From Thalassospira sp. MCCC 1A01148 (GTDB lineage Bacteria > Pseudomonadota > Alphaproteobacteria > Rhodospirillales > Thalassospiraceae), in NCBI RefSeq assembly GCF_001613795.1, contig NZ_LPVZ01000021.1, forward strand, positions 178,438-242,437: 64,000 nt of DNA. Direction: 5' to 3'. The first letter of the stretch is position 1, and each line of letters opens with the position of its first letter. The notes beneath the pieces are model-generated. The model worked only from the letters and a program-made list of their open reading frames with translations. It had not been told where the DNA came from and did not search any database. Positions 7,690 through 16,764 of this stretch are shown in pieces. The translations under genes and the position numbers were made by a program.

Positions 7690-7962
7690 ATGGCAGACAA
7701 CACCCCTGTAAATTCACAAATCACCGACGCGGTGACCCAGAACAACGTCAAGGTTCTGGGCGAAGCGCCGGCACAGGCCATGGGGCTTGTGTATCAGACG
7801 ATGGCTCATTCCATCAGTCTGTCGATGCAAAACGCCATGCAGACCCAGGGTGGCCTGCAACAGATCGGCAATGCCGTCACGTCCAGTGCCTGCAAAATGA
7901 TTCTGGATAGTTCCGGCGGCGGTATGGGATCAAATAATGGTGGCGGCAACCAGACCGGCTAA
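7690..7962 (+). CDS. RebB-family R-body protein 7
   Basis: 90 residues, GAGGG upstream of the ATG. Core TPVNSQITDAVTQNNVKVLG, then EAPAQAMGLVYQTMAHSISL and MQTQGGLQQIGNAV, followed by a Gly/Asn-rich tail. It is the partner subtype of protein 5 but longer. Part of the same directional reb array, 57 bases after protein 6. Confidence 0.92.
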   Translation: MADNTPVNSQITDAVTQNNVKVLGEAPAQAMGLVYQTMAHSISLSMQNAMQTQGGLQQIGNAVTSSACKMILDSSGGGMGSNNGGGNQTG

Positions 7963-8036
7963 TGGTTTAAGCGCCCGGCCCCGTTTCGCAACCATCCATA
8001 ATCCGGTCCTGCGACCAGTCGAAAATGAGGTTTCCG

Positions 8037-8627
8037 ATGGCTAACGAAGACAACAAACCAAACGAAGATCCGAAACCGGACGGCGGTGACCAGGATAACG
8101 CACAAGGCAGTGCGGGCGCCCCGTCAGCCAGCGCCAGTTCAACTGACAGCGACGCTGACACGTCCCAAAACGACGCATCCGCCAGCCAGAAAACCGAAGA
8201 TGGCAGCGCCCCGGATGATGCCAGCAGCGGCAATTCTGCAAGCGACCCGGCTGCCCCTGACAACCCACCAGGCACACCGCCGCTTAGCACGGCATTGAAC
8301 CCGCAGATCGTTCAGGCCGTCGGCACCACCAATCATGCCGTCTTGAACGGGGCAATCCCCGGTGCAAATGGTGTCGCCTATCAAAAGGTCGCCCAGGCCG
8401 CAGCCTATGCGGTGCAGGATTCAACCGACTATATGCGCAATATCATGTCGATGGCATCGGCCACCACCGGTGTTGCCATGCAGAAAATGCTCGCAGAAAA
8501 CAAACCGTCGCCCTATGACGAAATCATCGCGGCCGCGACCAAGGCGGTCACGGACGCACAAAAAACCTTCACCAGCGTTGGTGAAGCTGCCAGCAGCGTG
8601 GTGAAGGATTTTGATAATCTGGCATAG
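8037..8627 (+). CDS. RebB-like R-body protein 8 with acidic N-terminal extension
   Basis: 196 residues from the ATG at 8037, preceded by GAGG; an in-frame ATG at 8025 has no such site. Residues 1-85 are Asp/Ser/Ala/Pro-rich and probably disordered. Residues 85-160 are a divergent Reb core (TALNPQIVQAVGTTNHAVLN, then a VAYQKVAQAAAYAVQDSTDY helix and MQKML). Residues 160-196 form an amphipathic helix. It closes the array. The charged extension resembles the acidic -1 frame tail of protein 4 in composition, so both may cap or solubilise the ribbon (inference). Confidence 0.82.
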   Translation: MANEDNKPNEDPKPDGGDQDNAQGSAGAPSASASSTDSDADTSQNDASASQKTEDGSAPDDASSGNSASDPAAPDNPPGTPPLSTALNPQIVQAVGTTNHAVLNGAIPGANGVAYQKVAQAAAYAVQDSTDYMRNIMSMASATTGVAMQKMLAENKPSPYDEIIAAATKAVTDAQKTFTSVGEAASSVVKDFDNLA

Positions 8628-8686
8628 TGTTGCGCCAAACGGGGCTAATCGGTTGCAACTTACCTTTTCGTCGATAAAATTTGTGA

Positions 8687-9151
8687 ATGAATCACAGATA
8701 CTCGAAGCACTTCCAGAGGATAATTGCACTGCCTGCGCTCGTAGCGTTTGTCCTCGCGTGTATCGACTTGCTTGATAACGAGCCAGCAAGCCATTTTATC
8801 GAAACCCATGCTCCTCAAGGCGTCATCTTGTCGATCTATGGTGGGATTCTCGCATTGAATGTGTTCGCTGCTCTACCCTACATACCCGATGTTTTGCGCG
8901 GCGAATTCCATTGGAAAATACGGACTCCAATCAATCCACTCGATCGGTACGGGGTATTTGTTACCGGTCTTTTTTTCGCGCCGTTGATTGCTGTCGTCTC
9001 TGGCTACGCACTTTATCAACAAACACTCCCTGCAACGGTTTGCTTCCTGCTGGCATTTTTGCCAGTGTTTTGCACCATGATAAGCCTGAGTTTTTGGATC
9101 AGACTTTTAGGAGCGTTGCTCGCCCGGATTGCTGAATTGGCGCAGAAGTAG
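8687..9151 (+). CDS. four-helix membrane protein, unknown function
   Basis: 154 residues with four hydrophobic segments near residues 12-28, 46-66, 90-112 and 115-140. There is no clear Shine-Dalgarno. Base use is AT-richer than in its neighbours. It runs convergent with the cyclase gene and follows the reb array by 59 bases, but no sign ties it to R-bodies. No family was recognised. Confidence 0.65.
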   Translation: MNHRYSKHFQRIIALPALVAFVLACIDLLDNEPASHFIETHAPQGVILSIYGGILALNVFAALPYIPDVLRGEFHWKIRTPINPLDRYGVFVTGLFFAPLIAVVSGYALYQQTLPATVCFLLAFLPVFCTMISLSFWIRLLGALLARIAELAQK

Positions 9152-9160
9152 TCAATAAAC

Positions 9161-10465
9161 CTATCCTGCGCGCATCAGCTCGATACGGTGGCAGGCTTCG
9201 GAAAAATCAGGCGCAAACAGTTTAACACTGACCCCGGTTCCCGGAAGCTCATAGGCACCCATTTCTGACGTCGGGCAGGAAATGAATTGGGCCACGACCG
9301 CGCTGACAAGAACGCGTTTGCCGAGTTGCTTGGTAAGTTGTTCGATACGGGCGGCCTCGTTTGCCGCCTGCCCGACCACAGTAAAATCGACACGTTCAGA
9401 AACGCCGACATTGCCGTAAATCACATCGCCGACATGCATGCCAAGACCGTAATCGAACGGCAGCTTTCCTTCTGCCTCGCGCCGCGCATTCAGGGCATCA
9501 ATATTCAGTTGTGCTTCGGCCGCAGCATAAAGTGCCGCGTGACAGGCGATTTCAAGGTTTGTTTCGTCTTCGTCAATCGGGAAGATTGCAAGGGTCGCAT
9601 CGCCTATATAGCGCAGAACCTGCCCGCCATGCTTTAGAACCGCACCCGCTGTTGCGCCGAAGAAATCATTCATTTCACCCAGAAACGCATCATCGCCGAC
9701 ATGGGTCGCAACCGAGGTTGAGTTGCGCATGTCCGAAAACCAGATCACCGCGCGTGTCTTGGTGCTGTCACCCAGCTTGATCTGGCCATTTCGGACCCGC
9801 TGCCCGGCATCGGTACCAAGATAGGTTTCAAGAATGGTACTGGTTTCTTCATGGTTGATGCGCATTTTGCACGACACTGCAAACCGGCGCTGGATACCTG
9901 ACAAGATGGCCAGATCCTCGTCCGAGAAGCCACTGGGCCGCCGCGTCAGATAGGTCATGAAGATGCGGTTGCTATCGAGTGTACTGTCGCTGTCCGTGAC
10001 GAACGGGGTCATCAGCGCATAGTAATCCGTGCCACGCTTTCGGCGGAAACTTTCCAGAATGGGGAAATCAACAACTGCGCTTGGACCAATCAGATGACGG
10101 CGCATGAAGCTGACATCGTTATCAAGCATCCACTTCATCGGGCTTTCGTCCCAGTCGTGGCCCTTGTCATCTCCCCCCATGTGGGTGGTGCGCTCGACCT
10201 GGCCGTTTTCCTTGGTCCAGATGTAAGACACCCCTTCGTACAATGGATGCAGGGTTTTAAAGGCGACCATAACCCGGTCAACCGGAATTCCCGATGCCAC
10301 CAAACGGCTGGCCATACCTGACAGAAGCTCGCTGATGTCGGTATCATCAAGCGCGCATTCCATCAGCCAGTCGTTCACAGAACGCACAAAACCGCGCGCG
10401 GCCTGCGCGTTATTTGTCCCGGGTAGCGGGGTTACCACCCCCGTTGAAGACTGGTTATTGGTCAT
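9161..10465 (-). CDS. class III adenylate/guanylate cyclase
   Basis: 434 residues. Residues 230-400 are a class III nucleotidyl cyclase domain with both metal-binding aspartates, in FSDMRNST (Asp245) and YIGDATLAIFP (Asp289), and the VVGQAANEAARIEQL segment with the transition-state Asn and Arg. Residues 30-220 form a cytosolic GAF-like or related sensory region with no membrane segment. It would make cAMP (or cGMP) in response to an unknown cytosolic signal. A 225-base gap to the sensor kinase gene holds nothing recognisable. Confidence 0.88.
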   Translation of the reverse strand: MTNNQSSTGVVTPLPGTNNAQAARGFVRSVNDWLMECALDDTDISELLSGMASRLVASGIPVDRVMVAFKTLHPLYEGVSYIWTKENGQVERTTHMGGDDKGHDWDESPMKWMLDNDVSFMRRHLIGPSAVVDFPILESFRRKRGTDYYALMTPFVTDSDSTLDSNRIFMTYLTRRPSGFSDEDLAILSGIQRRFAVSCKMRINHEETSTILETYLGTDAGQRVRNGQIKLGDSTKTRAVIWFSDMRNSTSVATHVGDDAFLGEMNDFFGATAGAVLKHGGQVLRYIGDATLAIFPIDEDETNLEIACHAALYAAAEAQLNIDALNARREAEGKLPFDYGLGMHVGDVIYGNVGVSERVDFTVVGQAANEAARIEQLTKQLGKRVLVSAVVAQFISCPTSEMGAYELPGTGVSVKLFAPDFSEACHRIELMRAG

Positions 10466-10690
10466 AGCTACGCTCCGTCCGTTCGTCTGCTTGATTGTTG
10501 CATTGCCGCTGGGTCAAATCCAGACCCTAAATAGAACAGCAACGCGATTTCGCAATTCTCGATTTGGCAAAGTAAAAATCCACGCAACAAATGACTATTG
10601 GTCACTTGTTTTGCAAGGCCTTTTTGTCAAAAAACTGTCGCACTGTGTCAGGAGAAAAATCTCAGGCCCTCGGACTGATCGAAATGACAG

Positions 10691-12259
10691 CTATTGTGGC
10701 TGTGCTGGTGGCAGGTAGATACGCGCCAGAAGCCCGCCTTTCTGCGATTCCTCAAGGTAAATCTCGCCACCATGGGCACGGATGGCTGTGCGCGCAATCG
10801 CCATTCCAAGTCCTATGCCCCCGGTGTCACGATTGCGTGACTCTTCAATCCTGAAGAACGGTTCAAACACCTGTTCACGCTGCTCGACGGGAATCCCCGG
10901 ACCATCATCGGCAATTTCAATCCACAGACCGCCATCGTCGGCATCACGCACCGCGACCTCGACCGTGTGACCGAAATTCAGCGCATTCGCCACCAGATTG
11001 CCAAAGGCGCGTTTGATCGACAGGGGGCGGCAGGGATAAACGCGGGTAGCCCCCTGCCCGATGAATGTAATCGGGCGCCCGGTTTCTGCCAGATCCTCGA
11101 CCGCGGATTCAACAAGCGCGGTCAGGTCGATCTTGCGCGTTTCCTCATTTGCGGTTTCTTCGCGGGCAAAAGTCATGGCCGCTTCGACCATCTGTTCCAT
11201 TTCATCAAGTGTCTCGATGATGCGCGCACGATTTTCCGGGTCCTCAACAAACTCGGCCCGCAGACGCAGCGACGTGATCGGCGTACGCAGATCGTGCGAA
11301 ATTGCCGCCAGCATCCGGGTGCGGTCCTCGACAAAGCGTTTGAGACGGGCTGTCATCCGGTTAAAGGCCTTTGTTGCGCGTCTGATTTCAATCGGGCCTG
11401 TTTCAGGCACCGGTTCGGGATAGTCCCCCCGCCCGACGCGATCAGCCGCACGGGTCAGCACATCCCATGACCGGGAAATCCGCCGTGCCAGGAAGAAGGC
11501 AATGACCGCGATAACAAGTCCCGACGCCAGAACCCGCAACAGGTTATCAAAGACAAACCATGGCGGGGGCATCACCCCACCAATCATTGCCTCAAGCCAG
11601 ACATCGGGTTCGGTGCCGGTCGGCTCGCCATTCGTGCCGATCATATTGACCGGCACGACAAGACGCATCACCGGCGCGGTATGGCAATCAAACCGGTCAA
11701 GATAGCGCATCGACCACGGCGCCCGGCGATCATCATCACGGTGATGATGATCATCAACCCGCTTACCCTGATCGTCGTCTTCATCATCGTCATCAGGTCG
11801 CTGCGGGTAATTGCGTTCAAGATAATCTTCCTTGTCGCGGCGCAACGACTTGCGCTCGTCCCAGCAATCATCCTCGGACAGGATTTCAACCCGCGCCGGA
11901 ATGCCGTTTTCAAGTGACAAGGCCTCGTTCAAACGGTGGGTCAGGCTGTCGGAGACAAAGCCATCCCCGGCCTGAAGATCGGTCTCAGGTACAAGGCGCA
12001 GGCGGTTTTGCGATGATTGCGCCACACGCAGCACATCAGCCCAGTTATCACGCGGTGTTGTCGTCAGGATGCGTGAAATCGCCGCCACACGGGACAGGGC
12101 ATAGCCCCGTCGCTCAGATGCCACCGCATCGCGACGTTCCTCGGCCAGCATCACGCCCAGCACAATATGGGTCAGGATGATTGCGCCCAAAAGCAGACAG
12201 ACAAGCTGCGCGGTCAGACTTTGCGGCCAAAGCCGTTTGATCAGGCGGCGCTTGGTCAT
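10691..12259 (-). CDS. HAMP-containing sensor histidine kinase with Asp/His-rich periplasmic loop
   Basis: 522 residues. Membrane helices near 16-38 and 240-258 flank a periplasmic domain. HAMP spans 258-310, HisKA has the phospho-acceptor His322 (ISHDLRTP), and the ATPase has the N box near 421-430 (NLVANALNFG), DDGPGIP 451-457 and GIGLGMAI 481-488. Residues 155-178 of the sensor domain form a striking run of Asp with HHH inside, a possible divalent-metal site. The gene overlaps the stop of the response regulator by four bases (ATGA). The ligand is inferred, not shown. Confidence 0.92.
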   Translation of the reverse strand: MTKRRLIKRLWPQSLTAQLVCLLLGAIILTHIVLGVMLAEERRDAVASERRGYALSRVAAISRILTTTPRDNWADVLRVAQSSQNRLRLVPETDLQAGDGFVSDSLTHRLNEALSLENGIPARVEILSEDDCWDERKSLRRDKEDYLERNYPQRPDDDDEDDDQGKRVDDHHHRDDDRRAPWSMRYLDRFDCHTAPVMRLVVPVNMIGTNGEPTGTEPDVWLEAMIGGVMPPPWFVFDNLLRVLASGLVIAVIAFFLARRISRSWDVLTRAADRVGRGDYPEPVPETGPIEIRRATKAFNRMTARLKRFVEDRTRMLAAISHDLRTPITSLRLRAEFVEDPENRARIIETLDEMEQMVEAAMTFAREETANEETRKIDLTALVESAVEDLAETGRPITFIGQGATRVYPCRPLSIKRAFGNLVANALNFGHTVEVAVRDADDGGLWIEIADDGPGIPVEQREQVFEPFFRIEESRNRDTGGIGLGMAIARTAIRAHGGEIYLEESQKGGLLARIYLPPAQPQ

Positions 12260-12981
12260 TTCTCTGCCACCTCGCAGGTGAACATATAGCCCCCGCCCCA
12301 GACGGTTTTGATCAGGGCCGGGTTCTTGGCATCATGCTCGATCTTTTTGCGCAGACGGCTGACCTGATTATCAATGCTGCGATCAAACGGAATTGCTTCG
12401 CGTCCCTTGGTCAGATCAAGCAGCTGGTCGCGGTTAAGTACCATGTTCGGATGTTCAACAAAGGCACAGAGAAGGCCATATTCCCCGGCACTGAGCGGCA
12501 CGACCACATCATTGGCATCGCGCAATTCATGGCGCGTGCGATCCAGAACCCAGCAATCAAAATGCACCTGCCCGCCCGGAAGCGGCCCCTTGCGCCCGAC
12601 CGGAAGACTTTGGGCACGGCGCATCACCGCCTTGATCCGGGCCAGCAACTCGCGCGGATTAAACGGCTTGGCCAGATAGTCATCCGCCCCCATTTCAAGA
12701 CCAATAATGCGATCGGTTTCCTCGCCAAGGGCAGTCAGCATCACGACCGGCACATCATAGTTTTCGCGCAGCCAGCGACACAGACTAAGCCCATCCTCAC
12801 CCGGCATCATAAGATCGAGCACAACCAGGTCGGGGGCAATGTTGTCATTCATCAGTTTGCGCAGCTCGCGCCCGTCGGATGCCAGCGTCACACGATATTC
12901 ATGCTGACGCAGATACCGCCCCAGAAGGTCACGGATATCACGATGGTCATCGACAACAAGAATGTGGGGCTGGTCGCTCAT
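12256..12981 (-). CDS. OmpR-family response regulator
   Basis: 241 residues from the ATG giving MSDQPHILVVDD, with AGGA upstream; the frame is open further 5' but without a start site of this quality. The receiver domain has the acidic pair Asp11-Asp12, phospho-acceptor Asp56 (LVVLDLMMP) and the later Lys in YLAKPFNPREL. The C-terminal winged helix (residues about 140-235) ends in the OmpR-type RKKIEHD...VWGGGYMF block. It is cotranscribed with the kinase and divergent from a His-rich exported protein that it probably controls. Confidence 0.93.
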   Translation of the reverse strand: MSDQPHILVVDDHRDIRDLLGRYLRQHEYRVTLASDGRELRKLMNDNIAPDLVVLDLMMPGEDGLSLCRWLRENYDVPVVMLTALGEETDRIIGLEMGADDYLAKPFNPRELLARIKAVMRRAQSLPVGRKGPLPGGQVHFDCWVLDRTRHELRDANDVVVPLSAGEYGLLCAFVEHPNMVLNRDQLLDLTKGREAIPFDRSIDNQVSRLRKKIEHDAKNPALIKTVWGGGYMFTCEVAEK

Positions 12982-13063
12982 ATGCGGTCCTGAAATCAAA
13001 ACTCTTTGTTCAAACCAACCTAACGCGTTGGTCACGCCGGCAGAAACGGCAATTTGTATCAGA

Positions 13064-13098
13064 TTGTCGCAAAGGGCCCATTTGGCAAATCTTGCGAC
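13064..13098. promoter_or_regulatory. candidate operator between response regulator and His-rich protein
   Basis: Imperfect inverted repeat TTGTCGCAA (13064-13072) and TTGCGAC (13092-13098) in the divergent intergenic region, a plausible binding site for the adjacent OmpR-type regulator. Confidence 0.35.
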
Positions 13099-13191
13099 CA
13101 ATTTACCGGTTTTCCGGGATCATTTCACGACAATCATAGGCGATAACGGGCTTCAACACATTGATCCCCCACAAACCTGATGAGGTCCCCG

Positions 13192-13878
13192 ATGAAACGC
13201 AAAAACACGCTTAAACTTGCCGCCGCCCTGATCGCCACCACCATGATCGCCACCCCGCTTGCTGCGACTTATGCATCACCGGGCGAACGTGACCATGGCG
13301 GCGAGTGGTCGATGTTTGGCGGCGGTCACGGTGATCGCGACCATATGCGCGGCGAACGCGGTGAATATCGCGAACACGGCAAGCATGGCAAAGGCGGCAT
13401 GTTCCATGGCGAAGGCCGCCAGCGTGCTGTTCCGTTGACTGTCGATGAAGCCCGCACGCTGGTTGATGCGATGCTTCTGAAAATGGGTGAATCCACCCTT
13501 AAAACCGGTGAAGCCAAGGTCTCCGAACAAGCAGGCAAGATCGATGTTGTCTTGCTTAATGCCACCGGTGATGTGGTCACGGTTCTGAAATTTGATGAAC
13601 AAACCGGCCGCATGGATCGCGGCACCCGCCATGACCTGCGCAAACTGATGGGCAAACCGAACAAGGATCAGGCATCGCGCTATGATCGCAAATTCACCGC
13701 CGATCAGATGACGCTTCTGGCCAACGCGATGGTGATCCGGTTTGGCAATGGCGAACTCAAATTGGGCGACATCAGCGAAACGCCGCGTGGCACCTTTAGC
13801 GCCACCATCACCAACCAAGCCGGTGACATTGTCCGCGAAATGGAACTAAGCAGCGTGACCGGCCGTCCGATCAGCTAA
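13192..13878 (+). CDS. exported His/Gly-rich protein with two PepSY-like repeats
   Basis: 228 residues from the ATG at 13192, chosen because GAGG precedes it. A Sec signal peptide (MKRKNTLKLAAALIATTMIA, cleavage near ATYA-SP) leads into a His/Gly/Arg/Glu-rich stretch (residues 30-75, many HG, HGK and DRDHM repeats). Two similar domains follow (residues about 80-150 and 155-228), each starting with a LTVDEARTLVDAMLLKMG-like helix and an antiparallel beta part, like tandem PepSY-type units. Divergent from the two-component system with the Asp/His-rich sensor loop; a periplasmic metal buffer or inhibitor is a reasonable guess. Confidence 0.75.
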   Translation: MKRKNTLKLAAALIATTMIATPLAATYASPGERDHGGEWSMFGGGHGDRDHMRGERGEYREHGKHGKGGMFHGEGRQRAVPLTVDEARTLVDAMLLKMGESTLKTGEAKVSEQAGKIDVVLLNATGDVVTVLKFDEQTGRMDRGTRHDLRKLMGKPNKDQASRYDRKFTADQMTLLANAMVIRFGNGELKLGDISETPRGTFSATITNQAGDIVREMELSSVTGRPIS

Positions 13879-13960
13879 GTCATTCGTTTAACGTTAAAAA
13901 TTGTCCCCACCCCGGTCCGGGGACCTCCCCCATCCCAACCGATACCCCGGACCCGCACCG

Positions 13961-13996
13961 CGCCCCAAGGCTCCCCTTGGGGCGTTTTGCGTTTTG
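13961..13996 (+). terminator. intrinsic terminator
   Basis: GCCCCAAGG and CCTTGGGGC form a stem (13962-13970 with 13975-13983), followed by GTTTTGCGTTTT, downstream of the His-rich protein gene. Confidence 0.7.
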
Positions 13997-14097
13997 ACGT
14001 TTAATTTCATCGGCTTGCCGTGCGATTGGGTTTGACGGTCGCGCACAATCCAATCATTGTGACGTGCTTCTAAATATTGCCCCATGAAAAAAGCACC

Positions 14098-14550
14098 ATG
14101 AAGACCAACTCCCCGAAGTCGCAACCCAGAACTGCCACCCTTTCTGACACCCCGGCATTAACAGCCCTTTGGCAGGAAACCGGGCTTTATCGTCCGTATA
14201 ATCCGCCGCAATGGGATGTACGCTTTGCGCTTGAAAGTGACGAGGCCACCCTTTTCGTCTGGGAAGATAACAGTGATAACATTATCGGCTCCATCATGGC
14301 GGGTCATGACGGGCATCGTGGCTGGGTCTACTATATGGCTGTTGTGCCAAGTTTGCAGAAATCAGGGCTTGGTCGCCGCCTGATGGAAGTCGGGGAAAAC
14401 TGGCTGCGTAATCAGGGTGTTTGGCGCATGCAATTGATGGTGCGTGCAGATAACCACGCGACACAGGATTTCTATCGTCATCTCGGGTACCGCGCCTGCG
14501 ATGTCACGGTCATGCAAAAGGATATCGACACACCACCCGCGGATCGCTGA
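14098..14550 (+). CDS. GNAT family N-acetyltransferase
   Basis: About 151 residues. An upstream TTG in the same frame is possible, but the ATG at 14098 is preferred. The fold shows the acetyl-CoA motif A in VVPSLQKSGLGRRLMEVGEN (Q/R-x-x-G-x-G/A) and motif B in MRADNHATQDFYRHLGYRAC, as in RimI/YpeA-type enzymes. It would acetylate an unknown small molecule or protein N-terminus. It is convergent with the phosphate cotransporter gene. Confidence 0.85.
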   Translation: MKTNSPKSQPRTATLSDTPALTALWQETGLYRPYNPPQWDVRFALESDEATLFVWEDNSDNIIGSIMAGHDGHRGWVYYMAVVPSLQKSGLGRRLMEVGENWLRNQGVWRMQLMVRADNHATQDFYRHLGYRACDVTVMQKDIDTPPADR

Positions 14551-14562
14551 TCTGTTCGCGAA

Positions 14563-16350
14563 TTACATGGCGTCGGCAATTGTCGATGCCGCGTTCTGTT
14601 CATCCGGGGCGGGCTCTTCCTGATTTTTGATCGCGATTGTGGCATGTGCGATCCGGCGGGCGCGCTCGTACAGGCGGTTGATGCGCTCCACCATGGCGAC
14701 CTCGATCCGGTAACGGCGAATATCAAGGTCACGCGGGCCGATCTCGTCACTGACCTTGCGCAGTGTGGCATCAAGCTTGGTGGCAAATTCACTCTTGCGG
14801 CCAAGCACGTGGTTGGCCGCCTCGATATCCTCGGCGGTAAAGGCGGTCATGGCCTGTTTCAGGCAGTCCTCGGCGATTTCGTATAGCTCTGCCATTTTCT
14901 GGCGGCTTTCATCTGATGGCATGTGGCGGATATCAAGCCATTCGCCGACCAGCTTGACCATTTCCTCGCTGATCAGATCACCAACCGCCTCAAGATGGTT
15001 GCTGACCGCAAGCTCGTTCTGCATGCGGTTAACGTCGCCCGCCAACAGTTCGGCCCGGCGCAACTTGGCGGCAAACAGCGCAATCGCATCCTGCAGGCTA
15101 TCGATCCCGTCATCCAGCTCACCAAGCTTTTTAAGCTTCGGGCGTGTCGGATTGCGCAGGTTTTCCCGGCCAAGGCGCACCACATCAATCACCACATCCC
15201 CCATATGCACGACTTCACTCCGCAGCAAACTGAGTGCGGCGGCCGGAGCCACGGTCAGTTCGTGAATAACGTATTTCGGTTCCGGGTTGAGCCGCGGCTC
15301 TGCATCAATTTCTGCGGGGACGAGCTTTTCAATCAAACGCGCGATCCACGGCACAAAGCCGATCATCAGGATGACGTTGGCGACATTGAAGATCGTGTGA
15401 GCATTGGCGATTTCGCGCGCGATATCCGTCGTTTCTGGTGTGCGGCCAGTGGTGATAACCTCAACCAAACGCGCCAATTGATCGATGAAGGGCAACCAGA
15501 TCAAAACCCCGACCACATTAAACAGGATATGTCCAAGGGCGGTTCGAAATGCATCGCGGTTCTTGCCAATCGTCACCAGAAGGGCCGTAACGCATGTGCC
15601 GATATTGGCCCCGAAAATAAGCGCGATCCCGCTTTCAAGGGGCACCAGCCCCTGCCCGGCAAGAACAATGACAATCCCCATGGTCGCGGCACTTGATTGC
15701 ACCAGCGCAGTAAAAGCCGCCGCCACCAGCATGGCCAGAAACGGATTGCTCATCTGGCTCATAAGGTCAATGAACGGGGCATAGGTTCGCAGCGGTTCCA
15801 TGGCATTGCTCATCATGCCCATGCCAAAGAACAGCATCCCCATACCCAGCACCGCCTTGCCGATCAGCGAAAAGCGTTTTCGATCGGCCAGCATCGTCAT
15901 GGCAAAACCAATCGCAATGAAAAGCGGCGCGATGGCATCCACGCGAAAGGCAATGATCTGGGCTGTCAGTGTGCTGCCCATATTCGCACCCATGATCACG
16001 GCAATCGATTGGGCAAAGGGCATCAACCCGGCTGAGACGAACCCGACCACAAGCACGGTTGTAACGCTTGAGGATTGAACCAACCCGGTAATGACCGCAC
16101 CCGATACCGCCGCCCACAGGCGATTGCGTGTCATGCCCGACAGCACCCGGCGCAACCTTGCCCCGGCAAGGGTTTTGAGCGCCCCGGCAAGATGATCCAT
16201 CCCATACAGAAACAAGGCAAGCCCACCGACCAGACCGATCATCATCGACCAGGTTTCGAGCGCGACAACATCATCAGCGGCCCTTGCCACCGGTATGGTC
16301 AGAAGAAGCAGTACAATACTTGCAAGGATGGGTTTCAGGACTGCGGGCAT
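14563..16350 (-). CDS. Na/Pi cotransporter family protein with PhoU-like domain
   Basis: 595 residues. Residues 1-340 carry two inverted repeats of the NptA/YjbB family, each with a QSSS-type motif (GLVQSSSVTTVLVVG and ALVQSSAATMGIVIV) that forms the substrate site. Residues about 370-575 are a helical PhoU-like domain. A signal-like first helix precedes them. The function is sodium-coupled phosphate transport, likely export, across the inner membrane. It stands alone. Confidence 0.9.
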   Translation of the reverse strand: MPAVLKPILASIVLLLLTIPVARAADDVVALETWSMMIGLVGGLALFLYGMDHLAGALKTLAGARLRRVLSGMTRNRLWAAVSGAVITGLVQSSSVTTVLVVGFVSAGLMPFAQSIAVIMGANMGSTLTAQIIAFRVDAIAPLFIAIGFAMTMLADRKRFSLIGKAVLGMGMLFFGMGMMSNAMEPLRTYAPFIDLMSQMSNPFLAMLVAAAFTALVQSSAATMGIVIVLAGQGLVPLESGIALIFGANIGTCVTALLVTIGKNRDAFRTALGHILFNVVGVLIWLPFIDQLARLVEVITTGRTPETTDIAREIANAHTIFNVANVILMIGFVPWIARLIEKLVPAEIDAEPRLNPEPKYVIHELTVAPAAALSLLRSEVVHMGDVVIDVVRLGRENLRNPTRPKLKKLGELDDGIDSLQDAIALFAAKLRRAELLAGDVNRMQNELAVSNHLEAVGDLISEEMVKLVGEWLDIRHMPSDESRQKMAELYEIAEDCLKQAMTAFTAEDIEAANHVLGRKSEFATKLDATLRKVSDEIGPRDLDIRRYRIEVAMVERINRLYERARRIAHATIAIKNQEEPAPDEQNAASTIADAM

Positions 16351-16472
16351 CAGCGAACCAGTCGAGGTAGTCAGTTGAAAACAAACCGACCATAGCGCAG
16401 TTTATCAAGACTGTCAGGTGGCAGACGCATCATCGACAGGGAGAAGATTTATCGCGCGAAGGAAGAAATGAC

Positions 16473-16742
16473 ATGCGTAATATTGGCCCGACCTCTTCGC
16501 GGGAACTCAGCGAAATCGGGATTGAAAACCGTGATCAGTTGCGCGCACTCGGCATTGAAGAGACCACACGCCGATTGCTGTTTCGCTTTGGCAGCGAAAA
16601 GAAAATCAGCCTGAATTATCTTTATGCGCTTGAAGGGGCGATCCATGATCGCGACTGGCGCGATATCACGCCTGCGCGCAAGCAGGAACTCAGGTCCCTG
16701 CTTGAAAGATTGCGCCGCGAACTGTCCAACCATCAAGCCTGA
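16473..16742 (+). CDS. TfoX/Sxy C-terminal-domain protein
   Basis: 89 residues, all of it matching the TfoX C-terminal domain, which begins with NIGPTSSRELSEIGIENRDQ and continues through a helix-hairpin-helix-like fold to ALEGAIHDRDWRDI. The N-terminal TfoX domain is absent, as in many stand-alone homologues. The role is unclear; in Haemophilus and Vibrio the full protein works in competence regulation. The gene lies between convergent and divergent metabolic genes. Confidence 0.85.
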   Translation: MRNIGPTSSRELSEIGIENRDQLRALGIEETTRRLLFRFGSEKKISLNYLYALEGAIHDRDWRDITPARKQELRSLLERLRRELSNHQA

Positions 16743-16764
16743 CAGTTCGCGTGCATGAGATGAC

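Noticed and set aside
8660..8686. GTTGCAAC...CGTC similarity upstream of 8687 to the reb promoter motif
   Set aside because: Spacer is 9 rather than 13 bases and the first box differs, so it is probably chance.
11680..11790. GAT/CAT-rich repeat in the kinase gene taken for a CRISPR or tandem repeat
   Set aside because: It is the coding sequence of the Asp/His-rich sensor loop, without spacers or unit repeats.
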